The position numbers and the translations under genes were made by a program. A stretch of 64,000 bases of DNA, from positions 2,232,001 to 2,296,000 of the forward strand of contig NZ_CP015910.2 in the NCBI RefSeq assembly GCF_001676785.2, read 5' to 3'. Positions within the stretch are counted from its first letter, which is position 1. Each line of letters starts with the position of its first letter. The stretch comes from Brachyspira hyodysenteriae ATCC 27164. Its GTDB lineage: Bacteria; Spirochaetota; Brachyspiria; Brachyspirales; Brachyspiraceae. Of the stretch, positions 45,034 through 53,178 are shown piece by piece. The notes beneath the pieces are model-generated. The model saw only the letters and a list, made by a program, of their open reading frames with translations. It searched no databases and was not told the origin of the DNA.

Positions 45034-46185
45034 TTATTTTTCTAAAGCTAATATATCATCATAACCTTTTTCTCTAGCTATATCAAATACTGTTTTACCT
45101 TCTTCATTAACTACAGAAGTATCAGCCCCGTTTTCTATAAGAAGTTTTACTAATTCTGTATTTTCTACTGATATATCATTGTCTATAGCTTCAATCATTA
45201 AACTTCTTTCTTTAGAATATGCTGGTACATTAACATCTGCCCCTTGTTCTATCAAATATTTAGCTATTTCTGTACTTTCATCATAAACAGTATCAGATAA
45301 TAAAGAATATGAAATGCCATTTTCAGTATATTTCATTTTAGGATCAATACCCTTTGAAACTAAATATTTTACAATATCAATACGATACGTTTTTCTAATA
45401 ACATTTGCAATTACTGGTGTTCCGTTTTCATTGACTCTTTTTATATCAGCTCCATTTTCCGTAAGCAATTTAAATATCTCAAAATTAAGTTTACTGTCCA
45501 TAATATTATTTGAATTCATCAAAATATCTAATATAGAAAAGTCTTCTCCTTCATCTCCTATATAAATATTATTAACTTCAGCACCAGCATTAATTAATTC
45601 TTTAAATATTAAAATACTAACTTCATTATCATCAGTGGCACAGTCAATAGCATGTAATAAAGCATCAAGTCCGTCATAATCTTTAGCATTAACATCAGCA
45701 TTATTTTTTATAAGCTCTTTTAAAAGTTTTAAATATCCACTACTAGATGCAGACATTAAAGGAGTCATTTTTACAAAATCTGCTGTTCTTTCATTAACAT
45801 CAGCACCATAATTAATAATTTCAATAGCTTTTTCTTCTGTAGGATAATAATTAATAGCAAACATTATAGGTGTTTCATCTGTATATTTAGACTGCCATTC
45901 ATCTAAAGAGGCTTTATCTTTTATAAGATTAAAATCTGCAATAGCTTGTGCATATTCTTCAGCTGATGAAGCATTATAATAAATATTAGTGGCATATCCT
46001 TCATACTCTTTAGTATTAATTTCTAGTGTATTGGTATTAATTACAGAAGTTAATTTAGTATTGTTTTTTGCATTATTTGTATTAACGGCATTAGTATTTG
46101 CAGTTACTTCTGCATTATCAGTTTTTTTAGAATTACAGCTTATTATACCGATTAACATTAAAGCTGTTATAATTATTTTTTTCAT
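45034..46185 (-). CDS. Ankyrin-repeat lipoprotein, array gene 3
   Basis: A 383-residue lipoprotein, signal MKKIIITALMLIGIISCNSK, Asn/Thr-rich linker to about 65, then about eight ankyrin units (NYGADVNERTADFVKMTPLM, KNNADVNAKDYDGLDALLHA, ENGADIKRVNENGTPVIANV, ENGADTSVVNEEGKTVFDIA) and the end REKGYDDILALEK. The segment from SAEEYAQAIADFNLIKDKA to about residue 125 is nearly identical to array gene 5. The ribosome site is AAGGGG. It lies 25 bp after array gene 4 and lacks the shared promoter, so it is probably read from that gene's promoter. No terminator hairpin was seen after it. Confidence 0.85.
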   Translation of the reverse strand: MKKIIITALMLIGIISCNSKKTDNAEVTANTNAVNTNNAKNNTKLTSVINTNTLEINTKEYEGYATNIYYNASSAEEYAQAIADFNLIKDKASLDEWQSKYTDETPIMFAINYYPTEEKAIEIINYGADVNERTADFVKMTPLMSASSSGYLKLLKELIKNNADVNAKDYDGLDALLHAIDCATDDNEVSILIFKELINAGAEVNNIYIGDEGEDFSILDILMNSNNIMDSKLNFEIFKLLTENGADIKRVNENGTPVIANVIRKTYRIDIVKYLVSKGIDPKMKYTENGISYSLLSDTVYDESTEIAKYLIEQGADVNVPAYSKERSLMIEAIDNDISVENTELVKLLIENGADTSVVNEEGKTVFDIAREKGYDDILALEK

Positions 46186-46210
46186 TTAATTCCCCTTATA
46201 TTATAATAAT

Positions 46211-47554
46211 TTATTTTTTCTTTTTATAATATTTGCTTACTATGTTAATCATTTTTTTATCCTGAATAGCCTCAGCATATTCTAAAACATTGTAGCTTTC
46301 TTTTATACTTCTGCCATAGTCATTATCAGGTTTCATTTTTATATTTAAATCAACACCATTTTTAAATAAATATTCAGCAACTTCATAATTATGTTGGTCT
46401 ATAGCATGAAATATCGCAGTATAGTTTATATCATTAGGATAATAGTTCACATCAGCACCATTTTCAACCAATGCCTTAACTATTTCTAAATTACCCTCAC
46501 CTGCAGCAATTGCTATAGGAGGATAATAATCTAAAAATTTTGTATCTAAATCGGCACCATTATCTTTTAAGAGTTTTACCACTTTAGGAGTAGATGCCGC
46601 AAGTATAGTAGCAGGAGCAACTCCGCCATCATTTGTAGCATTTACATTGGCACCATTTTCTATTAAAAGTTTTGAAGCTTCATAAGGATTCTCTCCTGTA
46701 ACAGCCCAAAGTAATGGAGTGTCCCCATTTTCATCAGCTTTTCCATTAACATCTATTCCATTATCTATTAAATATTTCATTATATTGATATTGCCTTTTT
46801 CAGAAGCATAAATAAGTGCAGATGCTCCCCAAGATGATTTTTCATTTATATCTGCATTATTTTCTAGTAATAAATTAAACATTTCTTCATTTCCCTTTTC
46901 GCATGCAATCATAATCATGTTTTTACCGTCTTTATTTTTTATATTTATATCAGAGCCATGTTCTATTAATAATTTTGCCATCTCTATATTATCAGTTCTT
47001 ACAGCTTCCATTAAAGCATTAAATCCATCGTCTGCTCTTAAATTAACCAAAGCCCCATTATCAATCAAAGCTTTTGCTATATCATAATGCCCATATGATG
47101 AAGCTATCATTAAAGGGGTAGAATTAGTATAGTGTGTAACATCGCCTATAGTAAGCTGATATTTTAAAGCAGCATTTATACCGCCATCATTTATCAATTC
47201 AATCATTTCAGCAACGCCTGTTTTATTTTTATTTTTTTCTAATAGTTTTAATAATTCTTCGCTAGGTATTATTATTTCATTTTTAGTTACTGTATTTTTT
47301 AATTTATAATTATTACTGTCATTAAAAGTGTTATTATTTTTTGTTTCTTCTTTTATCTCTTCATTTTCAGTATATTCATCAGCTTCTTTATCAGGATCTA
47401 TTAATGTATTATCTTCTATTTGTATATCATCTGTTTTTTCTTCATTATTTATAATACTGTCTTTTACTTCATCATTATTGCTTCCACTACTAGCATATAA
47501 AGCTATTGCAGTCATTATAGTTATTATAAAGATAATAATAATTTTGTTTTTCAT
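46211..47554 (-). CDS. Exported ankyrin-repeat protein, array gene 4
   Basis: A 447-residue protein with a signal peptide (MKNKIIIIFIITIMTAIALY-A) and no lipobox, so it is of a different subtype from its array neighbours. It has the Asp/Glu/Asn-rich linker and about eight ankyrin repeats, ending SKYYKKKK. It is the close paralogue of the gene at 16294 but has one linker motif copy instead of two. Start ATG 47554 has AAGG 8 bp upstream; the ATG at 47575 is less likely. It heads a two-gene unit with array gene 3. Confidence 0.85.
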   Translation of the reverse strand: MKNKIIIIFIITIMTAIALYASSGSNNDEVKDSIINNEEKTDDIQIEDNTLIDPDKEADEYTENEEIKEETKNNNTFNDSNNYKLKNTVTKNEIIIPSEELLKLLEKNKNKTGVAEMIELINDGGINAALKYQLTIGDVTHYTNSTPLMIASSYGHYDIAKALIDNGALVNLRADDGFNALMEAVRTDNIEMAKLLIEHGSDINIKNKDGKNMIMIACEKGNEEMFNLLLENNADINEKSSWGASALIYASEKGNINIMKYLIDNGIDVNGKADENGDTPLLWAVTGENPYEASKLLIENGANVNATNDGGVAPATILAASTPKVVKLLKDNGADLDTKFLDYYPPIAIAAGEGNLEIVKALVENGADVNYYPNDINYTAIFHAIDQHNYEVAEYLFKNGVDLNIKMKPDNDYGRSIKESYNVLEYAEAIQDKKMINIVSKYYKKKK

Positions 47555-47585
47555 AATTTCAACCTTAAATAGCATATTTTATTTA

Positions 47586-47614
47586 ATGATACCATAAATG
47601 AATATAAAAGTAAA
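47586..47614 (-). promoter_or_regulatory. Ankyrin-class promoter of array gene 4
   Basis: Minus strand TTTACT at 47614-47609, 17-bp spacer, TATCAT at 47591-47586, about 31 bp before the ATG. Confidence 0.7.
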
Positions 47615-47721
47615 AAAAATACTAATTACCATTATACCGTATATAAGAAATAAATAAAAAATATGTTCTTAATAAAAAAACAACTGACAATTAAATCTGC
47701 CATTTATTGTTGTTATGCTCG

Positions 47722-47775
47722 AAAAAGCCTATAAGCCCATCAATAATGACTTTGGAATTATCGAGGCGGCTTTTT
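47722..47775 (-). terminator. Nested terminator repeat, copy 3
   Basis: The outer stem AAAAAGCC/GGCTTTTT is intact. The inner stem has about six extra bases (GACTTTG region) compared with copies 1 and 2. It lies after array gene 5. Confidence 0.7.
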
Positions 47776-47821
47776 CTCACTTTATTATTTATTTCTATGT
47801 AATTCTGTCGACTCACTTATA

Positions 47822-48973
47822 TTATTTTTCTAAAGCTAATACATCATCATAGCCTTTTTCTCTAGCTATATCAAATACGGTCTTCTTTTTCTTATTTACA
47901 ACTGTAGTGTCTGCTCCTTTCTCTATTAAAAGTTTTACGAGTGATGTATTTCCATTTTCAATAGCAGTCAATATTAAATTTACAGCTTCTTTGCTATTAT
48001 CTTTATCATTTGAAGTCATATCATTTTCCATATAATTATCAATAATAGCTTTAGTATTTACATCAGCACCTTTATCTATTAAATATTCTGCTATTTTTGT
48101 ATCATTATTATTAACTGTAGCAGCTAATAAAGAAAATGGTATATTTCTATAATCTGTATATTTCATTGTAGGATCAATGCCTTTTTCAACTAAATATTTC
48201 ACTACATCAAAACGTTCACGTCTAATAGCATTAACAATAAAAGGCTCTCCTCTATCATTAACTTTGTCTATATTAGCACCATTTTCTACAAGTGTTTTAA
48301 ATATTTCAAAATTATTATAATATAAACTTCTGTCTAATATAGTAAAATTTCCTTCCTCGGGATCTGAATAAACAATATTGGGATTTGCTCCAGAATTTAA
48401 TAGAACTTTAACTAATTCTAAACTATTATTAGCATTAACAGCATAAAATAAAGAATCTGCAGATATATTACCTCTTGAATCTAATTCTCTTGCATTAACA
48501 TCAGCATTATGATTTATAAGTTCTATAGCTAGTTTTACATATCCGTTAATTGAGGCATTCATTAAAGGAGTAAGACCCATAAAATCTTTTTGATTGACAT
48601 CAGCACCATAAGATATTAATTCAATAGCTTTTTCTTCTGTAGGATAATAATCAATAGCAAACTTTATAGGTGTTTGATCTGTATATTTTGACTGCCATTC
48701 ATCTAAAGAGGCTTTATCTTTTATGAGATTAAAATCTGCAATAGCTTGTGAATATTTTTCAGCTGATGAAGCACTATAATAAATATTAGTGGCATATCCT
48801 TCATACTCTTTTGTATTGGTTTCTAGTGTATTGGTATTAATTGCAGAAGTTAATTTATTTGTATTAACGGCATTAGTATTTGCAGTTACTTCTGCATTAT
48901 CGGTTTTTTTAGAATTACAGCTTATTATACTGATTAATATTAAAGCCATTATAATTATTTTTTCATAAAACAC
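47822..48973 (-). CDS. Ankyrin-repeat lipoprotein, array gene 5, start out of frame
   Basis: The body is a normal array member: lipoprotein signal region ALILISIISCNSK, linker, about eight ankyrin units (SYGADVNQKDFMGLTPLMNA, NHNADVNARELDSRGN, DKGADVNTKAIIDNY, EKGADTTVVNKKKKTVFDIA) and the end REKGYDDVLALEK. The ATG homologous to its neighbours is at 48966, but only six A follow it instead of seven, so it reads ATG-AAA-AAA-TAA. The long frame opens only at a GTG (48973) that overlaps the ribosome site. The gene may be switched off, or rescued by slippage at the A tract. Confidence 0.8.
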   Translation of the reverse strand: MFYEKIIIMALILISIISCNSKKTDNAEVTANTNAVNTNKLTSAINTNTLETNTKEYEGYATNIYYSASSAEKYSQAIADFNLIKDKASLDEWQSKYTDQTPIKFAIDYYPTEEKAIELISYGADVNQKDFMGLTPLMNASINGYVKLAIELINHNADVNARELDSRGNISADSLFYAVNANNSLELVKVLLNSGANPNIVYSDPEEGNFTILDRSLYYNNFEIFKTLVENGANIDKVNDRGEPFIVNAIRRERFDVVKYLVEKGIDPTMKYTDYRNIPFSLLAATVNNNDTKIAEYLIDKGADVNTKAIIDNYMENDMTSNDKDNSKEAVNLILTAIENGNTSLVKLLIEKGADTTVVNKKKKTVFDIAREKGYDDVLALEK

Positions 48974-48995
48974 TCCTTAATCATTATTGTTTGCT

Positions 48996-49024
48996 ATAAT
49001 ATCACAATTAAATATAAAAGTAAA
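48996..49024 (-). promoter_or_regulatory. Ankyrin-class promoter of array gene 5
   Basis: Minus strand TTTACT at 49024-49019, 17-bp spacer, TATTAT at 49001-48996. Confidence 0.7.
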
Positions 49025-49075
49025 GAAAACATTAATTACCACTATATCGTATATTATAAATTAATAAAAAATATA

Positions 49076-49105
49076 TTGACACAGTATACTGCTATAGTGT
49101 ATAAT
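49076..49105 (+). promoter_or_regulatory. Consensus promoter with internal palindrome
   Basis: Perfect TTGACA (49076-49081) and TATAAT (49100-49105) with an 18-bp spacer. The spacer and -10 hold an imperfect palindrome, TATACTGCTATAGTGTATA (49085-49103), with TATAC/GTATA arms and CTATAG at the centre, which could be an operator. It drives the divergent ankyrin gene. Confidence 0.7.
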
Positions 49106-49140
49106 CAAAAAAATAATATTGGGTTAAAAAGAGGTTTATG

Positions 49141-50019
49141 ATGAAAGTATTATGTATTATTATATTTATTATTAGTTCGTGCATTTCTTATGCTCAAGTG
49201 AGTGATGATTTTAAAAATTTAGCGGCAACAAATAAAGAATCAGCATTATACAAATCAGTAATATCAGAAAATATTGATGAATTTAAATATGTAATTGAAA
49301 ATATTGAAAACAATAAAGAATATATAACTTACTCTATAACAAACATTGAAACATGGACATGGTATAACTATATACCTAATTTAAGCACTAATAGTTTCTC
49401 TAATTTCGTAAAAGTTTTATTAGATAATGGAATGGATATTAACGAATCTGGAAAAAATCTTATACTTGATGTAAGTAAGTCCTACAATTCACATCGTAAA
49501 CCTAAATTCGGATCAAGTGAAATTATAGGAGTTCCAGATAGTAAATATAAAATTGAAACACTTATAAATCTAGGAGCAAATATTAATATACAAGATAATG
49601 ACGGAAATGGTATACTTCACTATATACTTTCTAGAGATAATATAGGAACAGAAGAATATGATATTTTTGAAATGCTTATAAAAAACGGAATCAATATTAA
49701 TTTACAAAATAATGATGGAGATACTGCACTTCATAAAATTTCATATAAAAAAAATAATGATTATAGAGATATTAATATGGAAAAAAAAGTTATATCTCTT
49801 TTTATAGAAAATAATGCAGATAAAAACATAAAAAATAATAACGGGAAAAAAGCGTATCCCGGAGAATTTATATATAATATAAAATTAATTTTTAGTAAAA
49901 TATTTAATATACTATATTATATTTTTCTAATTGCAATTATAATTATAGTTTCTATATCGTATTTTATATTAGATGTAATATCAGGATTTATTGAAAATAT
50001 AGCTGGATTTTTCAGATAA
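49141..50019 (+). CDS. Ankyrin-repeat protein with C-terminal membrane helix
   Basis: A 292-residue protein, divergent from the array. It has an N-terminal signal (MKVLCIIIFIISSCISYAQ), then about five ankyrin-like units (DNGMDINESGKNLILDVS, NLGANINIQDNDGNGILHYI, KNGININLQNNDGDTALHKI, ENNADKNIKNNNGKKAYPGE). A hydrophobic segment (about 248-270, FNILYYIFLIAIIIIVSISY) lies near the end. So the ankyrin domain should face the periplasm, tethered to the membrane. Start ATG 49141 has GAGG 6 bp upstream. Its promoter is consensus and unlike the ankyrin-class promoters. Confidence 0.8.
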   Translation: MKVLCIIIFIISSCISYAQVSDDFKNLAATNKESALYKSVISENIDEFKYVIENIENNKEYITYSITNIETWTWYNYIPNLSTNSFSNFVKVLLDNGMDINESGKNLILDVSKSYNSHRKPKFGSSEIIGVPDSKYKIETLINLGANINIQDNDGNGILHYILSRDNIGTEEYDIFEMLIKNGININLQNNDGDTALHKISYKKNNDYRDINMEKKVISLFIENNADKNIKNNNGKKAYPGEFIYNIKLIFSKIFNILYYIFLIAIIIIVSISYFILDVISGFIENIAGFFR

Positions 50020-50044
50020 TTGATTTTTATGCTGATTAAAATTA

Positions 50045-50361
50045 TATATACCTAAACAAATATACTTTGTCAAAAAATAGTTTTTATATTTTTATTATTT
50101 TCGGGGACTAGCCCCCGAACCCCCAGTTCTTTTATTGATATAAGGCACAGCCCGCCTTCGGCGAGAACCAAAAAAACTGCATTTATGGTCTAAATTTAGG
50201 TTATATCCTATATTTAATAAGTATATATTTAATATAAAGTTCTAGTAATTGCGTTTTTCGCGTAGCGTATCCGAAAGATAAAAACTTTTTTGTGCGGCAA
50301 AAAAGTTTATAATTTTACATAAAGTGCATCGATTGACAAACTTAAAAATTTTCAGTATATA
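50045..50361 (+). mobile_element. MITE-like inverted-repeat element, copy B
   Basis: About 317 bp. Left end TATATACCTAAACAAATATA, right end in reverse TATATACTGAAAATTTTTAA with TTTGTCA at the inner edge of both. Core: the perfect 7-bp hairpin TTCGGGG/CCCCGAA at 50100-50119, then ACCCCCAGTTCTTTTATTG, CCCGCCTTCGGCGAGAACC and GCGTTTTTCGCGTAGCG. It begins 25 bp after the stop of the divergent ankyrin gene and ends 46 bp before the stop codon of a convergent Rpn nuclease gene. No coding capacity. Confidence 0.7.
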
Positions 50362-50407
50362 TTATTATTTTTTAATAGAACTAAAATTATGATATAAATT
50401 TTTTATA

Positions 50408-51286
50408 TCATAATTTTTCTATTTTTTCTATACTAAGTCCTGTTAATTCGCTTATAAGATTTAAATCCATATTTTTATTTTTCATATTTCTGGCTAGAGA
50501 ATATTTTTCTTGTTCTATACCCTCTTTAATACCTTCTTCTTTTCCTTCTACTCTTCCTAATCTTCTTTCCTCTTCTAGCATTATTTGATTGCCATAAAGA
50601 TATGCTTGTCTTTTATCATATTCATTCATCATTAATCTATCTTTAATAAAGTTATTATATCTTCTTTGTACTTCTTCCATTATAGGTTTCTCTTTTACTA
50701 ATTCTGACATTATAACCTCCTTATTATCATTATCTTTCATAGTAAAAAATTTAAGCCAACAATTTAAATCATATTCTAATGAATCATATTTGAATTTTTT
50801 CAATTCTATTATATGTATTTGTAAATGGTCAGTAAGTAATCTTTTATTATTGGTGTCATAAATCATATAACAAGAATGTATAGAATCATTATCATCTAAA
50901 TTAAAATTAAGCAAATTGATACTAATTACTGGAGTTAGAGCATCATATTTTTCGCCTTGTTTCAAAAGTTTACTATAATTAGAAGCCCAATAATATAATA
51001 TTCTTTCTGGAAATCTTGAATTACCTTGTAATTGTATTTCTATAATAACAACTGTTCCATTTTGTGTAATGCATTTTACATCTGTAATAGTTTCTTTATC
51101 TTCGTAATTCTCTTTATAGTTAAATGGGGTCAATATTTCTACAGATCTAAAAGTTTTCATTCCAGAATCAAGCATTATTGAATTAATAAAGTCTAATAAT
51201 ATTGCTTCACTGCCTTTATCAGAGAAAAGATATCTCACAAAGTAATCATTTAAAACATTAAAATTATTATTTGATCTCAATTCCAT
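50408..51286 (-). CDS. Rpn-family PD-(D/E)XK nuclease / putative transposase
   Basis: A 292-residue protein of the Rpn/PDDEXK_2 family (TIGR01784). The N-terminus is typical (NDYFVRYLFSDKGSEAILLDFINSIM). The nuclease core shows DVKCITQNGTVVIIEIQLQG (Asp then Glu-x-Gln, about 75-95), then FPERILYYWASNYSKLLKQGEKYDALTPVISINLL. The C-terminal helical part has the Glu/Lys/Gly-rich RVEGKEEGIKEGIEQEKY. Family members promote recombination and some act in phage defence. A hairpin (50383-50417) covers its stop codon. Confidence 0.88.
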   Translation of the reverse strand: MELRSNNNFNVLNDYFVRYLFSDKGSEAILLDFINSIMLDSGMKTFRSVEILTPFNYKENYEDKETITDVKCITQNGTVVIIEIQLQGNSRFPERILYYWASNYSKLLKQGEKYDALTPVISINLLNFNLDDNDSIHSCYMIYDTNNKRLLTDHLQIHIIELKKFKYDSLEYDLNCWLKFFTMKDNDNKEVIMSELVKEKPIMEEVQRRYNNFIKDRLMMNEYDKRQAYLYGNQIMLEEERRLGRVEGKEEGIKEGIEQEKYSLARNMKNKNMDLNLISELTGLSIEKIEKL

Positions 51287-51408
51287 AAAATTATTATAAT
51301 GAAATATTTATACTTTGTCAAATAGTATCAATTAAACATATATTAAAAAATATATCTAGTTTATGGATATTCTAGTATTTAATTTTGAAAAAAGTATATA
51401 ATAATATT

Positions 51409-52206
51409 ATGAACAAATATGCATCTCCAATATATCAATACAAAGGAAGAGTTAATTTAATAATCTCTTTAATATCTGCTTTAATAAATTTAACAGCATT
51501 ACTAAATATAAACAATTTTAATTTAATAACATTTAATGCGGTATATTTATTCGGTTTCTTTTCAGTATTTATGTTTATCAATTCCCGTACAGTTTATTCT
51601 AATATTTTCAAAAATTACAAGAAAGAAATAAAAAATAAAACTATATTTTCTTTTATTGGTTTTGTTATATCATTAATTTTATATATATTGATTACAAAAA
51701 TTGTTTTTAATAAAGCAGTAGTATTTAGATATGCTCTTCTTCTTATTATTAATTTTATCTCTATCATACTAGCTAATACAGTATATTTTATATTAGAAAA
51801 ACTTTTTATAAATGAATATAAACATTTATTTAACATTAAATGCATTTCAAATATATTATTAATATCATTTGTATATGCATCAATTTTTATAACATTATAT
51901 TTATTTTATGAATATAAATACATTATTATTTTATTAAGTATATCAAACTCATTGCTATCATCTGCAATGCTATCAGTTTTTAATATAATGTTATCGAAGT
52001 TTATGAATCCTTGGAGCAGGTTTATATTTGTAAATGCTAGTTATATAATATCTTTTGTTTTATCTTTAATAATATCTTCTATTATAATAACGATTTTCTT
52101 TACATTTAAAATAAAAATCTTTATTATAATTTCTATAATAATATTATTGTCATTTATAATTTCTCTTTTATTAGCCCATTATATAAAAGCATATTCATAT
52201 TTATAA
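51409..52206 (+). CDS. Membrane protein, ectodomain-less relative of the permease at 35885
   Basis: A 265-residue membrane protein with about eight helices and no large loop. Two parts match the 700-residue permease: FSVFMFINSRTVYSNIFKNY to YFILEKLF against SVFIFINSYTIYSYKELLKS to YQVWEKVF, and SLLSSAMLSVFNIMLSKFMN against SLLSASVLSIFHRRLSKFIN. The first and second ectodomains of that protein are absent. ATG 51409 is my preferred start; a TTG at 51385 is possible. No ribosome site is clear. Confidence 0.65.
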   Translation: MNKYASPIYQYKGRVNLIISLISALINLTALLNINNFNLITFNAVYLFGFFSVFMFINSRTVYSNIFKNYKKEIKNKTIFSFIGFVISLILYILITKIVFNKAVVFRYALLLIINFISIILANTVYFILEKLFINEYKHLFNIKCISNILLISFVYASIFITLYLFYEYKYIIILLSISNSLLSSAMLSVFNIMLSKFMNPWSRFIFVNASYIISFVLSLIISSIIITIFFTFKIKIFIIISIIILLSFIISLLLAHYIKAYSYL

Positions 52207-52367
52207 TAGTTATAAATAAATTTAGTATATTTCATACTAATTTAAAATTCAAAACATAATGTTATTTTTATAAGAAAGTATATAGAATAAAATCATAATA
52301 ATATTAATTTACCATAATTAAATATCATGGATTATTTTTTTTATTTTTTTGTTTATCAAGATCTTTA

Positions 52368-52991
52368 TTATATATAAACATCAAAATGATAATAAAAATC
52401 AAAAAAAATAATAGACAATATAATATTTTTGATATAAATATCAAAATCCAAATTTATCAATTCAGTTATTGCATTCATACCAAATATCATAGGGACTGAT
52501 ATAGTTATAAAAAATAAAGTTACAGATAAAGCCCCAAATATAGATACTTCTTTATTATATAATTGTGCTATTGATGCAATTATTACAATAATGTCCAGAA
52601 TTATTATATACCAAGAATGAGATAAAAAACTAAAAATTATATTATTATCAGATTTTTTATTAGAATTAAAAAATTTATTACTAATTTCATTTAAAGTAAC
52701 ATATATATCGTCAATTAAATTATAATCATTTATTATAGATTTTTTTAATTCTATTAAATATTTTTTATCATCATAACCAATATTATCATTTTTTAATAAT
52801 GAATCAATCTTTTCTAGATTCTCTAATTTATTCCTATTTTTTATATACTTTGAAAAATAAAAAGTACTATCTAAAATTAACAATGCAAATATAGATACTA
52901 AAACTATAAATAATATGATTACAATTTTATGAAATGGTTTTAAATTACTAGCAGTCATAAATGATACTATAATATCTGTTAACTTATCCAT
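52368..52991 (-). CDS. Hypothetical membrane protein
   Basis: A 207-residue protein with about four membrane helices: residues 23-45, 125-143, 150-168 and 183-200. A charged cytoplasmic-type loop (about 48-115) is rich in Lys/Asn/Asp and predicted helical (NKLENLEKIDSLLKNDNIGY, DDKKYLIELKKSIINDYN). No known family. It has its own intergenic spaces on both sides and is divergent from mutS. Confidence 0.6.
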   Translation of the reverse strand: MDKLTDIIVSFMTASNLKPFHKIVIILFIVLVSIFALLILDSTFYFSKYIKNRNKLENLEKIDSLLKNDNIGYDDKKYLIELKKSIINDYNLIDDIYVTLNEISNKFFNSNKKSDNNIIFSFLSHSWYIIILDIIVIIASIAQLYNKEVSIFGALSVTLFFITISVPMIFGMNAITELINLDFDIYIKNIILSIIFFDFYYHFDVYI

Positions 52992-53178
52992 ATTAATAGT
53001 ATATATTAAATAAATATAATAAAAACCAATTATAGTTCATAAACTCATAAAAAATGTGGAATATTGTTAAATTTTGATTATTTAATTAGTAAAAAATAGA
53101 TTTCATTATAAAATTCAAATTTGATTAAAGAACAAAAATATATTATACTAACCCTAAAATTTATAAACGGATAACTAT

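Noticed and set aside
42310-50019. Ankyrin cluster as a CRISPR, toxin-antitoxin or phage-defence island
   Set aside because: No spacer-repeat array, toxin or nuclease lies inside it; the products are exported lipoproteins, so surface function is more likely.
50383-50417. Hairpin over the stop codon of the Rpn gene as a regulatory element
   Set aside because: It is a plain AT hairpin with a short T run; a weak terminator is the simplest reading.
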